Part shown: positions 17,611-26,622 of the stretch, piece after piece
How positions within the stretch are numbered: the stretch's first letter is position 1
Layout: each line of letters begins with the position of its first letter
Source: Cupriavidus basilensis OR16
GTDB taxonomy: Bacteria > Pseudomonadota > Gammaproteobacteria > Burkholderiales > Burkholderiaceae
Direction of reading: 5' to 3'
Length of the DNA: 64,000 bases
Assembly: GCF_000243095.1 (NCBI RefSeq)
Contig: NZ_AHJE01000086.1
Coordinates: 1-64,000 of the forward strand
Notes under the pieces: model-generated
What the model saw: only the letters and a program-made list of their open reading frames with translations
Database searches by the model: none
Told to the model about the DNA's origin: nothing
Program-made: the position numbers and the translations under genes

Positions 17611-19230
17611 TCATCCGGCGCCGAACGCGTAGCCCTGGCCGGGGGCGGCGGCGAGCAAGGCTCGCGTATACGGCTGATTGGGCGAAAGAAAGACATCCCG
17701 GGCGCTGCCTTGCTCGACGATGCGGCCGTGCTGCATCACGATCACGCTATCGCAGATCTGGCTGGCGACGCGCAGGTCATGGGTAATGAAGAGGATGCCC
17801 AGGTCCAGGCGCTGCTGGATCTCGTCAAGCAGCGCAATGATCTGCGCCTGCACGGAGACGTCGAGCGCCGAGACTGCCTCATCCGCGATCAACACCTTCG
17901 GTTCGCAGGCGAGCGCGCGAGCGATGCAGATGCGTTGCCGCTGGCCGCCCGAGAACTCACTGGGATAGCGTTGCAGCGCATCGGGCTTCAGCCGCACCAG
18001 ATGCATGAGCTCCTCCGCACGGGCCCAGGCTTCGCCTGCGGGCACCCCGAAGTTCAGCGGCCCTTCGACAATCGATGCGCCAACCGTGCGCCGGGGGTTC
18101 AGGGACCGATAGGGGTCCTGGAACACCACCTGCACCGAGCGCCGGAAATCGGATACTTCGCGCCGTGCCGCCTTGCTCATTGATCGGCCCTGCGCCCATA
18201 TCTCTCCCGCGGAGGGTTCGATCAGGCGCGCGATGCACCGTGCGACCGTCGATTTGCCGGAGCCCGATTCGCCCACGATGCCGAGCGTCTGCCCGCGCAG
18301 CAGCTCAAGGTTCACGTTGCGCGCGGCCTGCACCTCGCGCCCGCGCCGCAGCAGGCTGCCGCCGGTGCGGTAGGTCTTGCACAGGTCCTGCACCTGCAGC
18401 ACCCGGTTGACCTCCACCTGCACGGGCGGCTGGCGCAGATGGCCGCCGGGAATGGCGCCGATCAGCTTGCGGGTATAGGGGTGCCGCGGATCGGTCAGCA
18501 CGCGCGCCGCCGGCCCGGTTTCGACGATGGTGCCGGTCTGCATCACCACCACCTGGTCGGCGATCTCGGACACCACGCCGAAATCGTGCGTGATGAACAG
18601 CACGGCCATGCCGCGCCGCTGTTGCAGCTCGCGGATCAGCGCAAGGATCTGCGCCTGCGTTGTCACGTCGAGCGCGGTGGTTGGCTCGTCGGCAATCAGC
18701 AGGCGCGGCTCCAGCGCCATGGCGCACGCGATCATCACGCGCTGGCGTTGCCCGCCCGACAGGCGGAAAGGGTAGCTGTCGTACAGCAGCTCTGGATCGG
18801 GCAGGCCCACATCGGCCAGCGCCGCCACGATGCGCTTGCGCTTCTCGGCCGCGCCCAGCCGCTGGTGCGCGTCGAACACCTCGGCGATCTGGTCGCCGAT
18901 GCGCATCACCGGGTTGAGCGCCGTCATGGGTTCCTGGAACACCATGCCGATCTTCTGCCCGCGCAGCTCGCGCATGGCGTCGTCATCCAGTTGCAGCAGG
19001 TCCTGGCCCTCGAACAGGATGCGCCCGGCAACCGGCTCCACATGGGGCCGCGGCAGCAGGCCCATCACCGCATTGGCGATCATGGACTTGCCGGAGCCGG
19101 ACTCGCCCACCACGCACAGCGTCTGGCCAGCCTCCAGCGTCAGCGAGGCGCCCTGCACCGCCAGGTCGCGATCGCCGCCCGCCGGCAGGCGGATGCTCAG
19201 GTCCTGGATCTCTAGTACCGGCGTGCTCAT
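17611..19230 (-). CDS. Peptide-type ABC transporter ATP-binding protein, two fused ATPase domains (DppD-DppF type)
   Basis: 539 residues from MSTPVLEIQDLSIRL at 19230. Each half carries a complete nucleotide-binding domain: Walker A GESGSGKSM and GESGSGKST, signatures LSGGQRQRV and FSGGQRQRI, Walker B LLIADEPTTALD and LIADEAVSALD (Ala in place of Pro in the second). HPYTRKLIGAIPG and QPYTRALLAAAPG are the oligopeptide-family C-terminal motifs. It overlaps the permease gene upstream by 4 bases (ATGA) and is followed by the amidase gene. Confidence 0.93.
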   Translation of the reverse strand: MSTPVLEIQDLSIRLPAGGDRDLAVQGASLTLEAGQTLCVVGESGSGKSMIANAVMGLLPRPHVEPVAGRILFEGQDLLQLDDDAMRELRGQKIGMVFQEPMTALNPVMRIGDQIAEVFDAHQRLGAAEKRKRIVAALADVGLPDPELLYDSYPFRLSGGQRQRVMIACAMALEPRLLIADEPTTALDVTTQAQILALIRELQQRRGMAVLFITHDFGVVSEIADQVVVMQTGTIVETGPAARVLTDPRHPYTRKLIGAIPGGHLRQPPVQVEVNRVLQVQDLCKTYRTGGSLLRRGREVQAARNVNLELLRGQTLGIVGESGSGKSTVARCIARLIEPSAGEIWAQGRSMSKAARREVSDFRRSVQVVFQDPYRSLNPRRTVGASIVEGPLNFGVPAGEAWARAEELMHLVRLKPDALQRYPSEFSGGQRQRICIARALACEPKVLIADEAVSALDVSVQAQIIALLDEIQQRLDLGILFITHDLRVASQICDSVIVMQHGRIVEQGSARDVFLSPNQPYTRALLAAAPGQGYAFGAG

Positions 19231-20069
19231 CGTCCACTCCCGCCAAGGCGCGCGTTCAGCGCGTCGTTCAGGCCTTCGCCCACCATATTGAGCGCCAGCA
19301 CGGTCAGCAGGATGGCGGTGCCGGGGAACACGGCCATCCACCAGGCCTGGCGCAGCACGGTGCGCGCCGAGCCCACCATATAGCCCCAGCTCATGTGGTT
19401 CGGGTCGCCCAGCCCGAGAAAGCTCAGGCTGGATTCCAGCAGGATGGCGGTCGCCACCATCAGCGAGGCCATGACGACGATGGGCGAGCTGGCATTGGGC
19501 AGGATCTGCGACAGGATGATGCGCGGTGTCGACTGCCCGGCGAGCTTCGCGGCCTGCACAAAGTCGCGCTGGCGCAGCGTGAGGAACTCGCTGCGCACCA
19601 GGCGCGCCACCGGCGGCCAGGACACGATGGCGATGGCCGCCACGATGGAGCCGATGGACGGCTCGAAGATCGCCACCAGCACCAGCGCCAGCGCAAAGCT
19701 CGGCACCGCCTGGAACAGCTCGGTGAAGCGCATCAGCGCCGCATCGATCCAGCCGCCGAAGTAGCCCGAGATGGCGCCCAGCGTCACGCCGATCAGCAGC
19801 GAGACCACGGTGGACACCACGCCGATCAACAGCGAGATGCGCGCACCGTGGATGAGGCCAGCCAGGATGTCGCGTCCCATGGTGTCGGTGCCCATGGCAA
19901 AGCCGGGCTCCTGCATCGGCTGCAGGAACGGCTGCTGCACCATGTCCCAGGGATCATGCCCGGCCATCCACGGCCCGAACAGCGCGAGCACGGCAAAGCC
20001 CGCCAGTACCACCATGCCGAGCACGGCCGCCTTGTTGCGGCAGAACCGCCGCCAGAAAGTGTTTTTCAT
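19227..20069 (-). CDS. Peptide ABC transporter permease, DppC type
   Basis: 280 residues with about six membrane helices; N-terminal AAVLGMVVLAGFAVLALFGPWMAGHDP, the DppC hallmark MGTDTMGRDILAGLIHGARISL and EAA loop (LTLRQRDFVQAAKLAGQST, ILPNASSPIVV). Complete. Overlaps the stop of the fused ATPase gene and the start follows the chimeric permease gene (20066) with another 4-base overlap. Confidence 0.92.
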   Translation of the reverse strand: MKNTFWRRFCRNKAAVLGMVVLAGFAVLALFGPWMAGHDPWDMVQQPFLQPMQEPGFAMGTDTMGRDILAGLIHGARISLLIGVVSTVVSLLIGVTLGAISGYFGGWIDAALMRFTELFQAVPSFALALVLVAIFEPSIGSIVAAIAIVSWPPVARLVRSEFLTLRQRDFVQAAKLAGQSTPRIILSQILPNASSPIVVMASLMVATAILLESSLSFLGLGDPNHMSWGYMVGSARTVLRQAWWMAVFPGTAILLTVLALNMVGEGLNDALNARLGGSGR

Positions 20070-21469
20070 TGCATCTCGATCCGCGGGTCGACCAGCGTGT
20101 ACACAAAGTCGGTCAACAGGTTGAACAACACGGCCATGGCCGCGGTGACCAGGAAGCAGCCCAGCAGCAGGTTGTAGTCACGCTGCAGCAGGGCGTCGAA
20201 CATCAGGCGGCCAATGCCGGGCCAGGCGAACACCGTCTCGGTCAGCACCGCGCCGCCAATCATGCCGCCGGCCTGGATGCCAGCCAGCGTCACCACCGGC
20301 AGCAAGGCGTTGCGCAGGATGTGGGCGCGCTGGATGCGCCCAGGCCGCACCCCCTTTGCGCGCGCGGTCTTGACGAAATCCATCTGCGCCACCTCCAGCA
20401 TCGAGGCGCGCGTCATGCGGGCATACACCGCCATGTAGAACAGCGCCAGCGTGAGCGCGGGCAGCACCAGGTGCGAGGCGATGTCGAACACCAGCGCCAG
20501 GCCGTGCAGGTCCGCCCCCACGGTGAAGTAGCCAAAGCCGGGCAGCCAGTCGAGCTTTACCGAGAACAGCAGCACCGCCATCATCGCCAGCCAGTACAAG
20601 GGGGTTGCGTAGAACACCAGGGCGAAGAGTGTGATGGCGTTATCCACCCAGCTCCCCGCGCGCCGGCTCGCCCACGCTCCCAGCACCACGCCGAACAGCA
20701 CCGAGAGCAGGAAGGCGCTGCCGGTCAGGATCAGCGTGGCGGGCAGGCGCTGCAGGATCAGGTCAAGCACCGGCTGCTGCTGCCGGTACGAGTAGCCCAG
20801 GTCCAGGTGCACCACGTGGCCGAGGTAGGTGGCAAGCTGCTCCGGCACCGGTTTGTCCAGCCCGAACTGCGTGCGCAACTGCGCCACGAACTGCGGATCG
20901 GATGCCCCGGCCTCGCCGGCCATCACGGAGACGGGGTCTCCCGGCGCGGCCCGGATCAGCAGGAAGTTCACGGTCGCGATGACCAGGATCGCGATCACGC
21001 GCTGGCGCTGCCCGCCCGAGAGCTGGTGCGGGAAGCTATCAAACCGGTGCGCCGCATCGCTGATGCCCGTGCGCTCCAGCAGCGCGACAGCGCGCTCGCG
21101 CGCCGCGCGCCGGTCCAGGCCCTCATGCAGCGCCAGCGTCTCCACGATCTGGTTGCCGATCGTGTAGAGCGGGTTGAGCGCGGTCATCGGCTCCTGGAAG
21201 ATCACCAACAGGTTTTCGCCGAGCAGTTCGATACTGCCGCCGGCCGGCTTGAGCGCGGGTGGCAGGAGTCCCATGACGGCATGGGCGATCACCGACTTGC
21301 CGGACCCGGATTCGCCAAGCAGGCACACGATGCGGCCCGGCGCCACCTCAAAACTGATATGCCGCACCGCTTGCGGCCGGTCACCGCCGGCAGGCAGTGC
21401 GATGGAAAGATCCCGTACCGCCAGCACTGGCGTGGGGGACGCGGCTGCCGTCTGGTTCCTGGTCTGCAT
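20066..21469 (-). pseudogene. Chimeric ORF: N-terminal piece of an ABC ATPase fused to a DppB-type permease
   Basis: Residues 1-158 are an oligopeptide ABC ATPase with Walker A GESGSGKS and signature LSGGQRQRV, and end just there, before Walker B. Within this part LLGENLL runs directly into VIFQEPMTALNP (about 21205), so about 15-20 residues are also missing. From about 20995 the sequence becomes a DppB permease (IATVNFLLIRAAPGDPVSV, RAHILRNALLPVVTLAG, DPRIEMQ) lacking its first membrane residues. A deletion that removed the rest of one operon's ATPases and the beginning of the next operon's permease explains it. Confidence 0.85.
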
Positions 21470-21472
21470 GGC

Positions 21473-21969
21473 TCATCTCCCTCGCTTGCTGAATTTAGGG
21501 TCGAGGGTGTCGCGCAGTCCGTCGCCCAGCATGTTGACGGCCAGCACGCACACCGCGAGGAAAACGCCCGGCAGCAATACCGTGTGGGGGAAGCTGTTGA
21601 ATTGCGACCGTCCTTCGGACATGACGTTGCCCCAGGTCGGGATCTCTGGCGGCAGCCCGATGCCCAGGAACGACATGCTTGCCTCCACCAGCATCGCCGC
21701 CGCGCAGACGTATGTGCCCTGCACGATCAGCGGCGCGACGGCGTTGGGCAGGATGTGCCGGAACATCAGCGCCGGCAGGGTGCTGTCGAGCGCAATGGCG
21801 GCCTCCACATAGGGCTCTTCCCGCACCGTCAGCACCACCGAGCGCACCAGCCGCGCGACGCGGGGAATCTCGGGCACCGTGATGGCAAAGATCACCGTCA
21901 TCAGGCTTGGCCGCCATAAGCTGATACGGGCAAGGCCTGCGGCTGGCTCGAAAGCAGATTGGAGGACAT
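21473..21969 (-). pseudogene. DppC-type permease with most of its N-terminal half deleted
   Basis: A start at 21969 (MSSNLLSSQPQALPVSA) gives a plausible DppC N-terminus that soon goes out of frame. From about 21915 another frame encodes PSLMTVIFAITVPEIPRVARL, then RHILPNAVAPLIVQ and MSFLGIGLPPEIPTWGNVMSEG, the C-terminal half of DppC including the EAA loop. About 120-150 residues with the first membrane helices are missing. It lies 3 bases before the chimeric ATPase start and 18 after the DppB gene stop. Confidence 0.8.
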
Positions 21970-21986
21970 GTCGGCGTCTCGATGGT

Positions 21987-22928
21987 TCAGTAGCGGATGC
22001 GTGGATCGAAGAACACGTAGCTGAGATCGACCAGGAGATTGACCAGCACGTAGACGAAGGAGAAGAACAGCGTCACGCCCTGGATCACCGGATAATCGCG
22101 CGAGAGGACTGCCTCCACGGTCAGCGCGCCCAGGCCGGGGATGGCGAACACCGTTTCGGTGACGACCACGCCGCCGACAAGCAGCGCGATGCCTAGGCCG
22201 ATCACCGTGACAATGGGGACCGCCGCATTGGACAAGGCGTGCCGGATCAGCACGCGATATTCGGGGATGCCCTTGGCGCGGGCCGTGCGCACGTGGTCCT
22301 CGGTCAGCGCCTCGGCAACCGCGGCGCGCGTCACCCGCGCGATCAGGGCGATGTATACGATAGACAGCGTGATGGCCGGCGCTACCAGTTGCCGCAGCCA
22401 GTCACCAAGCCCCTCCGAGACGCGGATGTATCCCTGCACGGGTAGCCAGCCGAGCTTGAGCGCGAAGAGCCAGATCATCAGATAGCCGACCACGAACACG
22501 GGAATCGAGAACCCGAGGACCGAGAAGCTCATCAGGCACCGGTCCAGCAGGCCCCCGTGGCGCCACGCGGCGAGCACGCCGAGCGGCACCGAGATCAGCA
22601 CCGCCAGCGCGATCGTCACGCCCGCGAGCGAGACAGTCGGTTCCAGGCGCTGCAGGATCAGCTCGCCAACGCCGCGCTTCAGGTAGAACGACTCGCCAAG
22701 GTTGCCTTGAGCAAGCTGCGCGGCCCACGCGAGGAACTGCCGGACAAGCGACTGGTCCAGCCCAAGCTGCAGTCGGACTCGAGCGATATCGGTAGCGCTG
22801 CCGGCGTCGCCGACGATCACCGCCGCAGGATCTCCCGGCGTCAGTCTCAGCATAAGGAAGACAATGAGCGCCACGATCGCGAGGACGGGCAACGTCGCGA
22901 GCATGCGACGCAACACAAAGGAAGCCAT
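21987..22928 (-). CDS. Peptide ABC transporter permease, DppB type
   Basis: 313 residues, complete: first helix LPVLAIVALIVFLMLRLTPGDPAAVIVG, six predicted membrane segments, EAA loop (VRTARAKGIPEYRVLIRHALSNAAVPIV), and the family end FVYVLVNLLVDLSYVFFDPRIRY. Belongs to the second peptide-uptake set with the broken DppC-like gene downstream and the broken substrate-binding gene upstream. Confidence 0.92.
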   Translation of the reverse strand: MASFVLRRMLATLPVLAIVALIVFLMLRLTPGDPAAVIVGDAGSATDIARVRLQLGLDQSLVRQFLAWAAQLAQGNLGESFYLKRGVGELILQRLEPTVSLAGVTIALAVLISVPLGVLAAWRHGGLLDRCLMSFSVLGFSIPVFVVGYLMIWLFALKLGWLPVQGYIRVSEGLGDWLRQLVAPAITLSIVYIALIARVTRAAVAEALTEDHVRTARAKGIPEYRVLIRHALSNAAVPIVTVIGLGIALLVGGVVVTETVFAIPGLGALTVEAVLSRDYPVIQGVTLFFSFVYVLVNLLVDLSYVFFDPRIRY

Positions 22929-23030
22929 GGTCGACTCAGATCGTTGCGCGTGGCGGCGCCCGGAGGGGCCGCTACGCGGAGTGCATTGAAGAGAATCGCG
23001 CTTGCAAGGCGCGGTGTCCGGGAAGGCGGT

Positions 23031-24630
23031 TCAGTGCTTGCGGATGTTCCAGTACACGAACGCCGGTGCCGGCACGACGCCGTCCACGACGCCCTTGCGC
23101 ACTGCCGTCGTCAGGTAGCCCCGGCCGATCGGCGCCATCAGGCCGGTTTCATAGACGCGCAATTGAATCGCTTCCGCCAGGCGCTTGCGCTCCGCCGGAT
23201 CGGGGGTCGCAGAGAACGCCGACTTCAGCGCCTCCAGCTTGTCGTCGGTCGCCCAGCCAAACCATCCTTTCTCTCCGGTTCCGGTCAGGAAGGACATGAA
23301 CATCGGGTTGAGCAGCGTGGCCTCCGGCCACACGCTGATGAAGGCATTCCATCCGCCTTTGTCTGCCGGATCCTTCTTCGCCCGACGCGTGATCAGCGTG
23401 GACCAATCCATGGTCTGGAGGTCGACATTGAAACCGGCCTGCTTCAGCAACTGGGCGTAGACGATCGGGTACTTGTTGAGCGAGGCAAGGTCGGAAGGAT
23501 GGAGCAGCACCACCGGCTTGCCGTTGTAGCCGGCTTCCTTGAGCAACTGCCTCGCCTTCTCGAACTGTGGCTTGCCGCTTCTCGAACTGTGGCTTGCCGG
23601 TAAAGTCGCCGGCGTTCTGGCTTGCATACAACGTGCCGCAGGGGTAAACGGAGATACAGGTGCTGTAGAGTTCGCGATGCAGCCCCTGTGCGCGCATCAT
23701 CGCTTCCTGGTTGATGGCAAGGAGCGCAGCCCGCGCGATACGCGGATCATTGAATGGTGCGATGAGATGGTTCAGGTGCAGGGTCGCCATGCCGCCCGCC
23801 ATCTTCAGTAGCTCCACCGCTGGATTCTTCTTTAGCGCGTCGTATTGCCCGGACGGCAAGAGTTCGACCATGTCCACCTCGCCGTTCAGCAGCGCGTTGA
23901 CCTGCGTCTGCTCGTCCTTGAGGATGACCCATTCGACGCGGTCCACATAGACCCGCTTGCCGCCCGCCGTGCCCGACGGCGGCTCCTGCCGTGGCTGATA
24001 TCGCGGGTTCCTGGCATAGACCACTTTCTCGCCGGGACGGAACTCGTCCTTCTTGAAGATGAAGGGACCGGACCCGGTGTAGTCGTCGATCTGTTTGTCG
24101 GCCGGCGTATCGGCTACGCGCTTGGGCATGACAAACGGCGCACTGGTGTTCGGCTTGGCCAGGGCATCCAGCACCAGTGGGAACGGCTGGCGGAAGACAA
24201 GCCGGAATCCGTTGGGAGGCACGGCCTCGATCGTTTCCAGCGCGGCGAACATGCGCTGGCCGAGCGGATCGCGCTTGGCCCATCGCGAGAGGGAGGCAAC
24301 GACGTCATCACCTGTTACCGGCTTGCCGTCGTGAAACGCCAGGCCCGGGCGAAGCGTGAACGCCCAGGCCAGGTTGTCTTTGCTGACCGTGAACTTATCC
24401 ACCATTTGCGGCTGTACCTTGCCTTGCGCATCCAGGCCGAACAGCGTGTCGTAGATCATGTAGCCATGGTTTTGCGAAATGGTGGCGGTGGTCCAGATCG
24501 GATCGAGTACCTTGAGATCCGAGGTCGGCACCGCGCGCAATGTCTTGACCGGCTCCTGCGCGACTGCAGTGCCCGCAGCGGCGGCGAGCAGGGCAACCGC
24601 TGCGAATCCTCTCAATAATGGATAGAACAT
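23031..24630 (-). pseudogene. ABC transporter substrate-binding protein (SBP_bac_5), frameshifted by a 22-bp tandem duplication
   Basis: Starts MFYPLLRGFAAVALLAAAAGTAVA with a cleavable signal peptide. The first frame encodes a family 5 peptide-binding protein (DPIWTTATISQNHGYMIYDTLFGLDAQG, FTLRPGLAFHDGKPVTGDDVVAS) up to GKPQFEK. There a duplicated 22-bp unit (23556-23577, repeated 23578-23599) shifts the frame. The remainder (ARQLLKEAGYNGKPVVLLHP, FVYWNIRKH) continues in the next frame to 23031. Removing one copy restores a single frame of about 525 residues. Confidence 0.88.
23556..23599 (-). repeat. Perfect 22-bp tandem duplication inside a coding sequence
   Basis: Two identical adjacent 22-base units, 23556-23577 and 23578-23599. 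Twenty-two is not a multiple of three and the two frames of the substrate-binding protein differ by exactly this shift, so the duplication is the inactivating lesion. Confidence 0.95.
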
Positions 24631-24657
24631 GGATACCCCTCCTGGGGATTGACGAAT

Positions 24658-25140
24658 CTATGCGGCCCGCCTCGGCTTGGCGCTGCCGGCGCTCTTCGCG
24701 TGGCGTTCGAGCGCGTCCGTCAGCTTGTCGATGCAGCGGTTAAAGGTCTTGAGCTCCGACTCGGTCAGGGTGGCAAGGAAAGTCTCTTCGAGCGTGTTGC
24801 CGCGCTCGTAGGTCCGCTTCACCATGCTTTTGCCCTCGGGACTCAGGAACAGATTGATCTGCCGGGCATCGAGTTCGCCGATTTGACGGTACAGGAATCC
24901 CTGCTTGACAAGGGCGCTGACGATCTTTGACACCAACGTCTTTTCGAGCAAGGACAGCTCGATAAGCCGGCTTAGTGTCAGCCCTGGTTCCAAGGCAACC
25001 AGGCGCAGCACGCGCAAATCCCGCACCGTGACGCCGAACTCTTTTTCGTAGTACTTGGATCCCGTCGCTTTGCTCAACTCGCTCAGCCGGTCCAACCGGA
25101 ACGACAGGTACTCGAGGATGGGATGATCAGGAGACGACAT
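24658..25140 (-). CDS. MarR-family transcriptional regulator
   Basis: 160 residues from MSSPDHPILEYLSFRLDRLSELS. The winged helix includes VRDLRVLRLVALEPGLTLSRLIELSLLEKTLVSKIVSALVKQGFL and the wing with LDARQINLFLSPEGK. An upstream in-frame start at 25203 is possible but adds an unlikely N-terminus. It lies just upstream of the substrate-binding gene on the same strand (27 bases) and may regulate the peptide transport genes. Confidence 0.88.
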   Translation of the reverse strand: MSSPDHPILEYLSFRLDRLSELSKATGSKYYEKEFGVTVRDLRVLRLVALEPGLTLSRLIELSLLEKTLVSKIVSALVKQGFLYRQIGELDARQINLFLSPEGKSMVKRTYERGNTLEETFLATLTESELKTFNRCIDKLTDALERHAKSAGSAKPRRAA

Positions 25141-25467
25141 GGAAGGATAAGAAATAAGTAGAAATCGACAATAGATTCTCTGAGAATTTGTTGATGGATG
25201 CAACTAAGTACAAACACTGAGCGGGGGCGTCGTCTTCCGCGGAGACGCTATTGCATGCTTTTGGGGTGGTCCCGAGCTGAAAGCAGGCAGCCCAGTGGCG
25301 GGCTGCCTCAGCTTGCTGACAAACCTGCGGTATTGGTCGAAGCCGACAGGATGCGCCAAAACTGCCCGCCATGACGACGCCTTTCGCTCCCTCTCCCCCT
25401 CAGGGACCCCTCAGGAGGAGAGGGCCGGAAGGGTTAGCTTAGCTAGGAGCCACTGGAAGCGAAGCCA
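25141..25467. other. Non-coding gap with a hairpin
   Basis: No supported gene. At 25286-25307 an 8-bp stem GGCAGCCC with its complement flanks AGTGGC; outer bases GCTGA and TCAGC can also pair. It could be a terminator for leftward-facing remnants or part of the IS110 boundary. Sequence upstream of MarR is AT-rich near 25141-25200 and probably holds its promoter. Confidence 0.4.
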
Positions 25468-25779
25468 ATGGTTCACCTCATCGAAGCTTCGATCCAGACG
25501 TTCATGAAGCAGTCTGCGTTGTGCAAGAAGATCGCCGAGGTGCCCGGCATCGGTCCGATTACCGCCACGGCGATCGTCGCATCAATCGGTGATGCCACAC
25601 AATTCCGGAATGGTCGGCATCTTGCCGCCTGGCTGGGTCTCGTGCCACGGCAATACTCGTCCGGAGGCAAATCACGCCCACAGGGCATCAGCCGGCGTGG
25701 CGACACCTACTTGCGCACATCGCTGATTCACGGTGCGCGAGCGGTGCTCAGATACGTGAAAAGCAAGACTGACGCCTGA
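25468..25779 (+). pseudogene. IS110-family transposase, C-terminal fragment
   Basis: The frame includes KIAEVPGIGPITATAIVASIGDATQFRNGRHLAAWLGLVPRQYSSGGK and GISRRGDTYLRTSLIHGARAV, the Transposase_20 domain that marks the C-terminal half of IS110-type transposases. The DEDD catalytic N-terminal half is absent and the last residues of the family are cut after KSKTDA. No element ends recognised. Confidence 0.85.
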
Positions 25780-25983
25780 AGCCTGTTTTTTGTGCCGGCT
25801 GCCGTTTTCGACGAGCCGCGATTTTGCCAAGGACGGGGTGCGCGGATCTCATCGAGGCTGCGGGCGTGCTTCGGCTATCGTCCAAGTGCAAGCCGAATAC
25901 ATGCATGCAGACCGTTTCGACATCACGAACAAGAAGCTTGCAAAAGGCGTCGAGTCCATACATGGACGAAAAGTACGATTACC
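25780..25983. other. Gap between IS110 and acyl-CoA synthetase remnants
   Basis: No supported gene. The short word AAAAGTACGATTACCCC-like sequence near 25970-25985 recurs elsewhere in the window (see findings). Probably a junction of decayed sequence. Confidence 0.3.
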
Positions 25984-26135
25984 CCATGTTCGGCGGCGCC
26001 TGCCATAGATCAGGGCAAGTCTCTGTGGATACACCAGCGCCGTGCGTTCGATGAAAGACCGCGGTAAAAAGGCAACGAAATTGGCGGCGTTGCGTTCAAG
26101 GCCAGCGCGTATGGATTGGTCTGTGCCACCGCCAT
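25984..26135 (-). pseudogene. N-terminal remnant of an acyl-CoA synthetase (AMP-binding family)
   Basis: From ATG 26135 the frame reads MAVAQTNPYALAL, then after a single-base loss near 26097 the next frame gives ERNAANFVAFLPRSFIERTALVYPQRLALIYG. This matches the N-terminus of medium/long-chain acyl-CoA synthetases (consensus ERNAANFVPLTPLSFIERTA). The similarity fades by 25984; the rest of the about 540-residue enzyme is gone. It begins 8 bases after the SnoaL-like gene stop on the same strand, so it was once in the same operon. Confidence 0.65.
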
Positions 26136-26143
26136 ATTCCCAC

Positions 26144-26509
26144 TCAGAACATCGTGTTCGTGTTGTTGGCCGTTTCCGGCACCGGTTGCAGTACGTCCCA
26201 GTGCTCGACGATCTTTCCATTGGCATCGAAGCGGAAGATGTCTACGCCTGCGGTTTCCTTGCCGCCCCAGTCCAGGTAGCGCACGTGGATGAAAGCCAGG
26301 TCGCCGTCGATCGCAATGCGCTTGACTTCGCACGGCACCTTGCCAACCTGCTTGATGTAGCCGGCGATGAAATCGGTGCCATCCGGAAACAGCGGGTTGT
26401 GCTGGATATACGGGCCGGCAACCAGGCCTGGCAGCAACTCGGACTCGCCTTGGTTGAAGATGCGCGCGTAGATGGTGTCGATTGCGGCTTGGATGCGATC
26501 TCTATTCAT
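26144..26509 (-). CDS. SnoaL-like (NTF2-fold) protein
   Basis: 121 residues from MNRDRIQAAIDTIYARIFNQGE at 26509, with AGAGGTGA upstream. The segment YIQHNPLFPDGTDFIAGYIKQV and VDIFRFDANGKIVEHWDVLQPVPE are typical of the SnoaL-like polyketide-cyclase-related family often induced by AraC-type regulators. Complete. A divergent AraC-family gene starts 113 bases away and probably controls it. Confidence 0.85.
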   Translation of the reverse strand: MNRDRIQAAIDTIYARIFNQGESELLPGLVAGPYIQHNPLFPDGTDFIAGYIKQVGKVPCEVKRIAIDGDLAFIHVRYLDWGGKETAGVDIFRFDANGKIVEHWDVLQPVPETANNTNTMF

Positions 26510-26622
26510 GGGTTCACCTCTTGGTTGTGGTGAACTGTATTGAATCAGCCGCGAAGGAGATTAGCCATGTCGATAATTCGCTAAAGCATATCAATTCGTC
26601 TCATTCATGTTAACATGAGGTG

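Noticed and set aside
20066..21469. A natural ATPase-permease fusion protein
   Set aside because: Each part is truncated at the junction and the ATPase lacks Walker B; better explained by a deletion.
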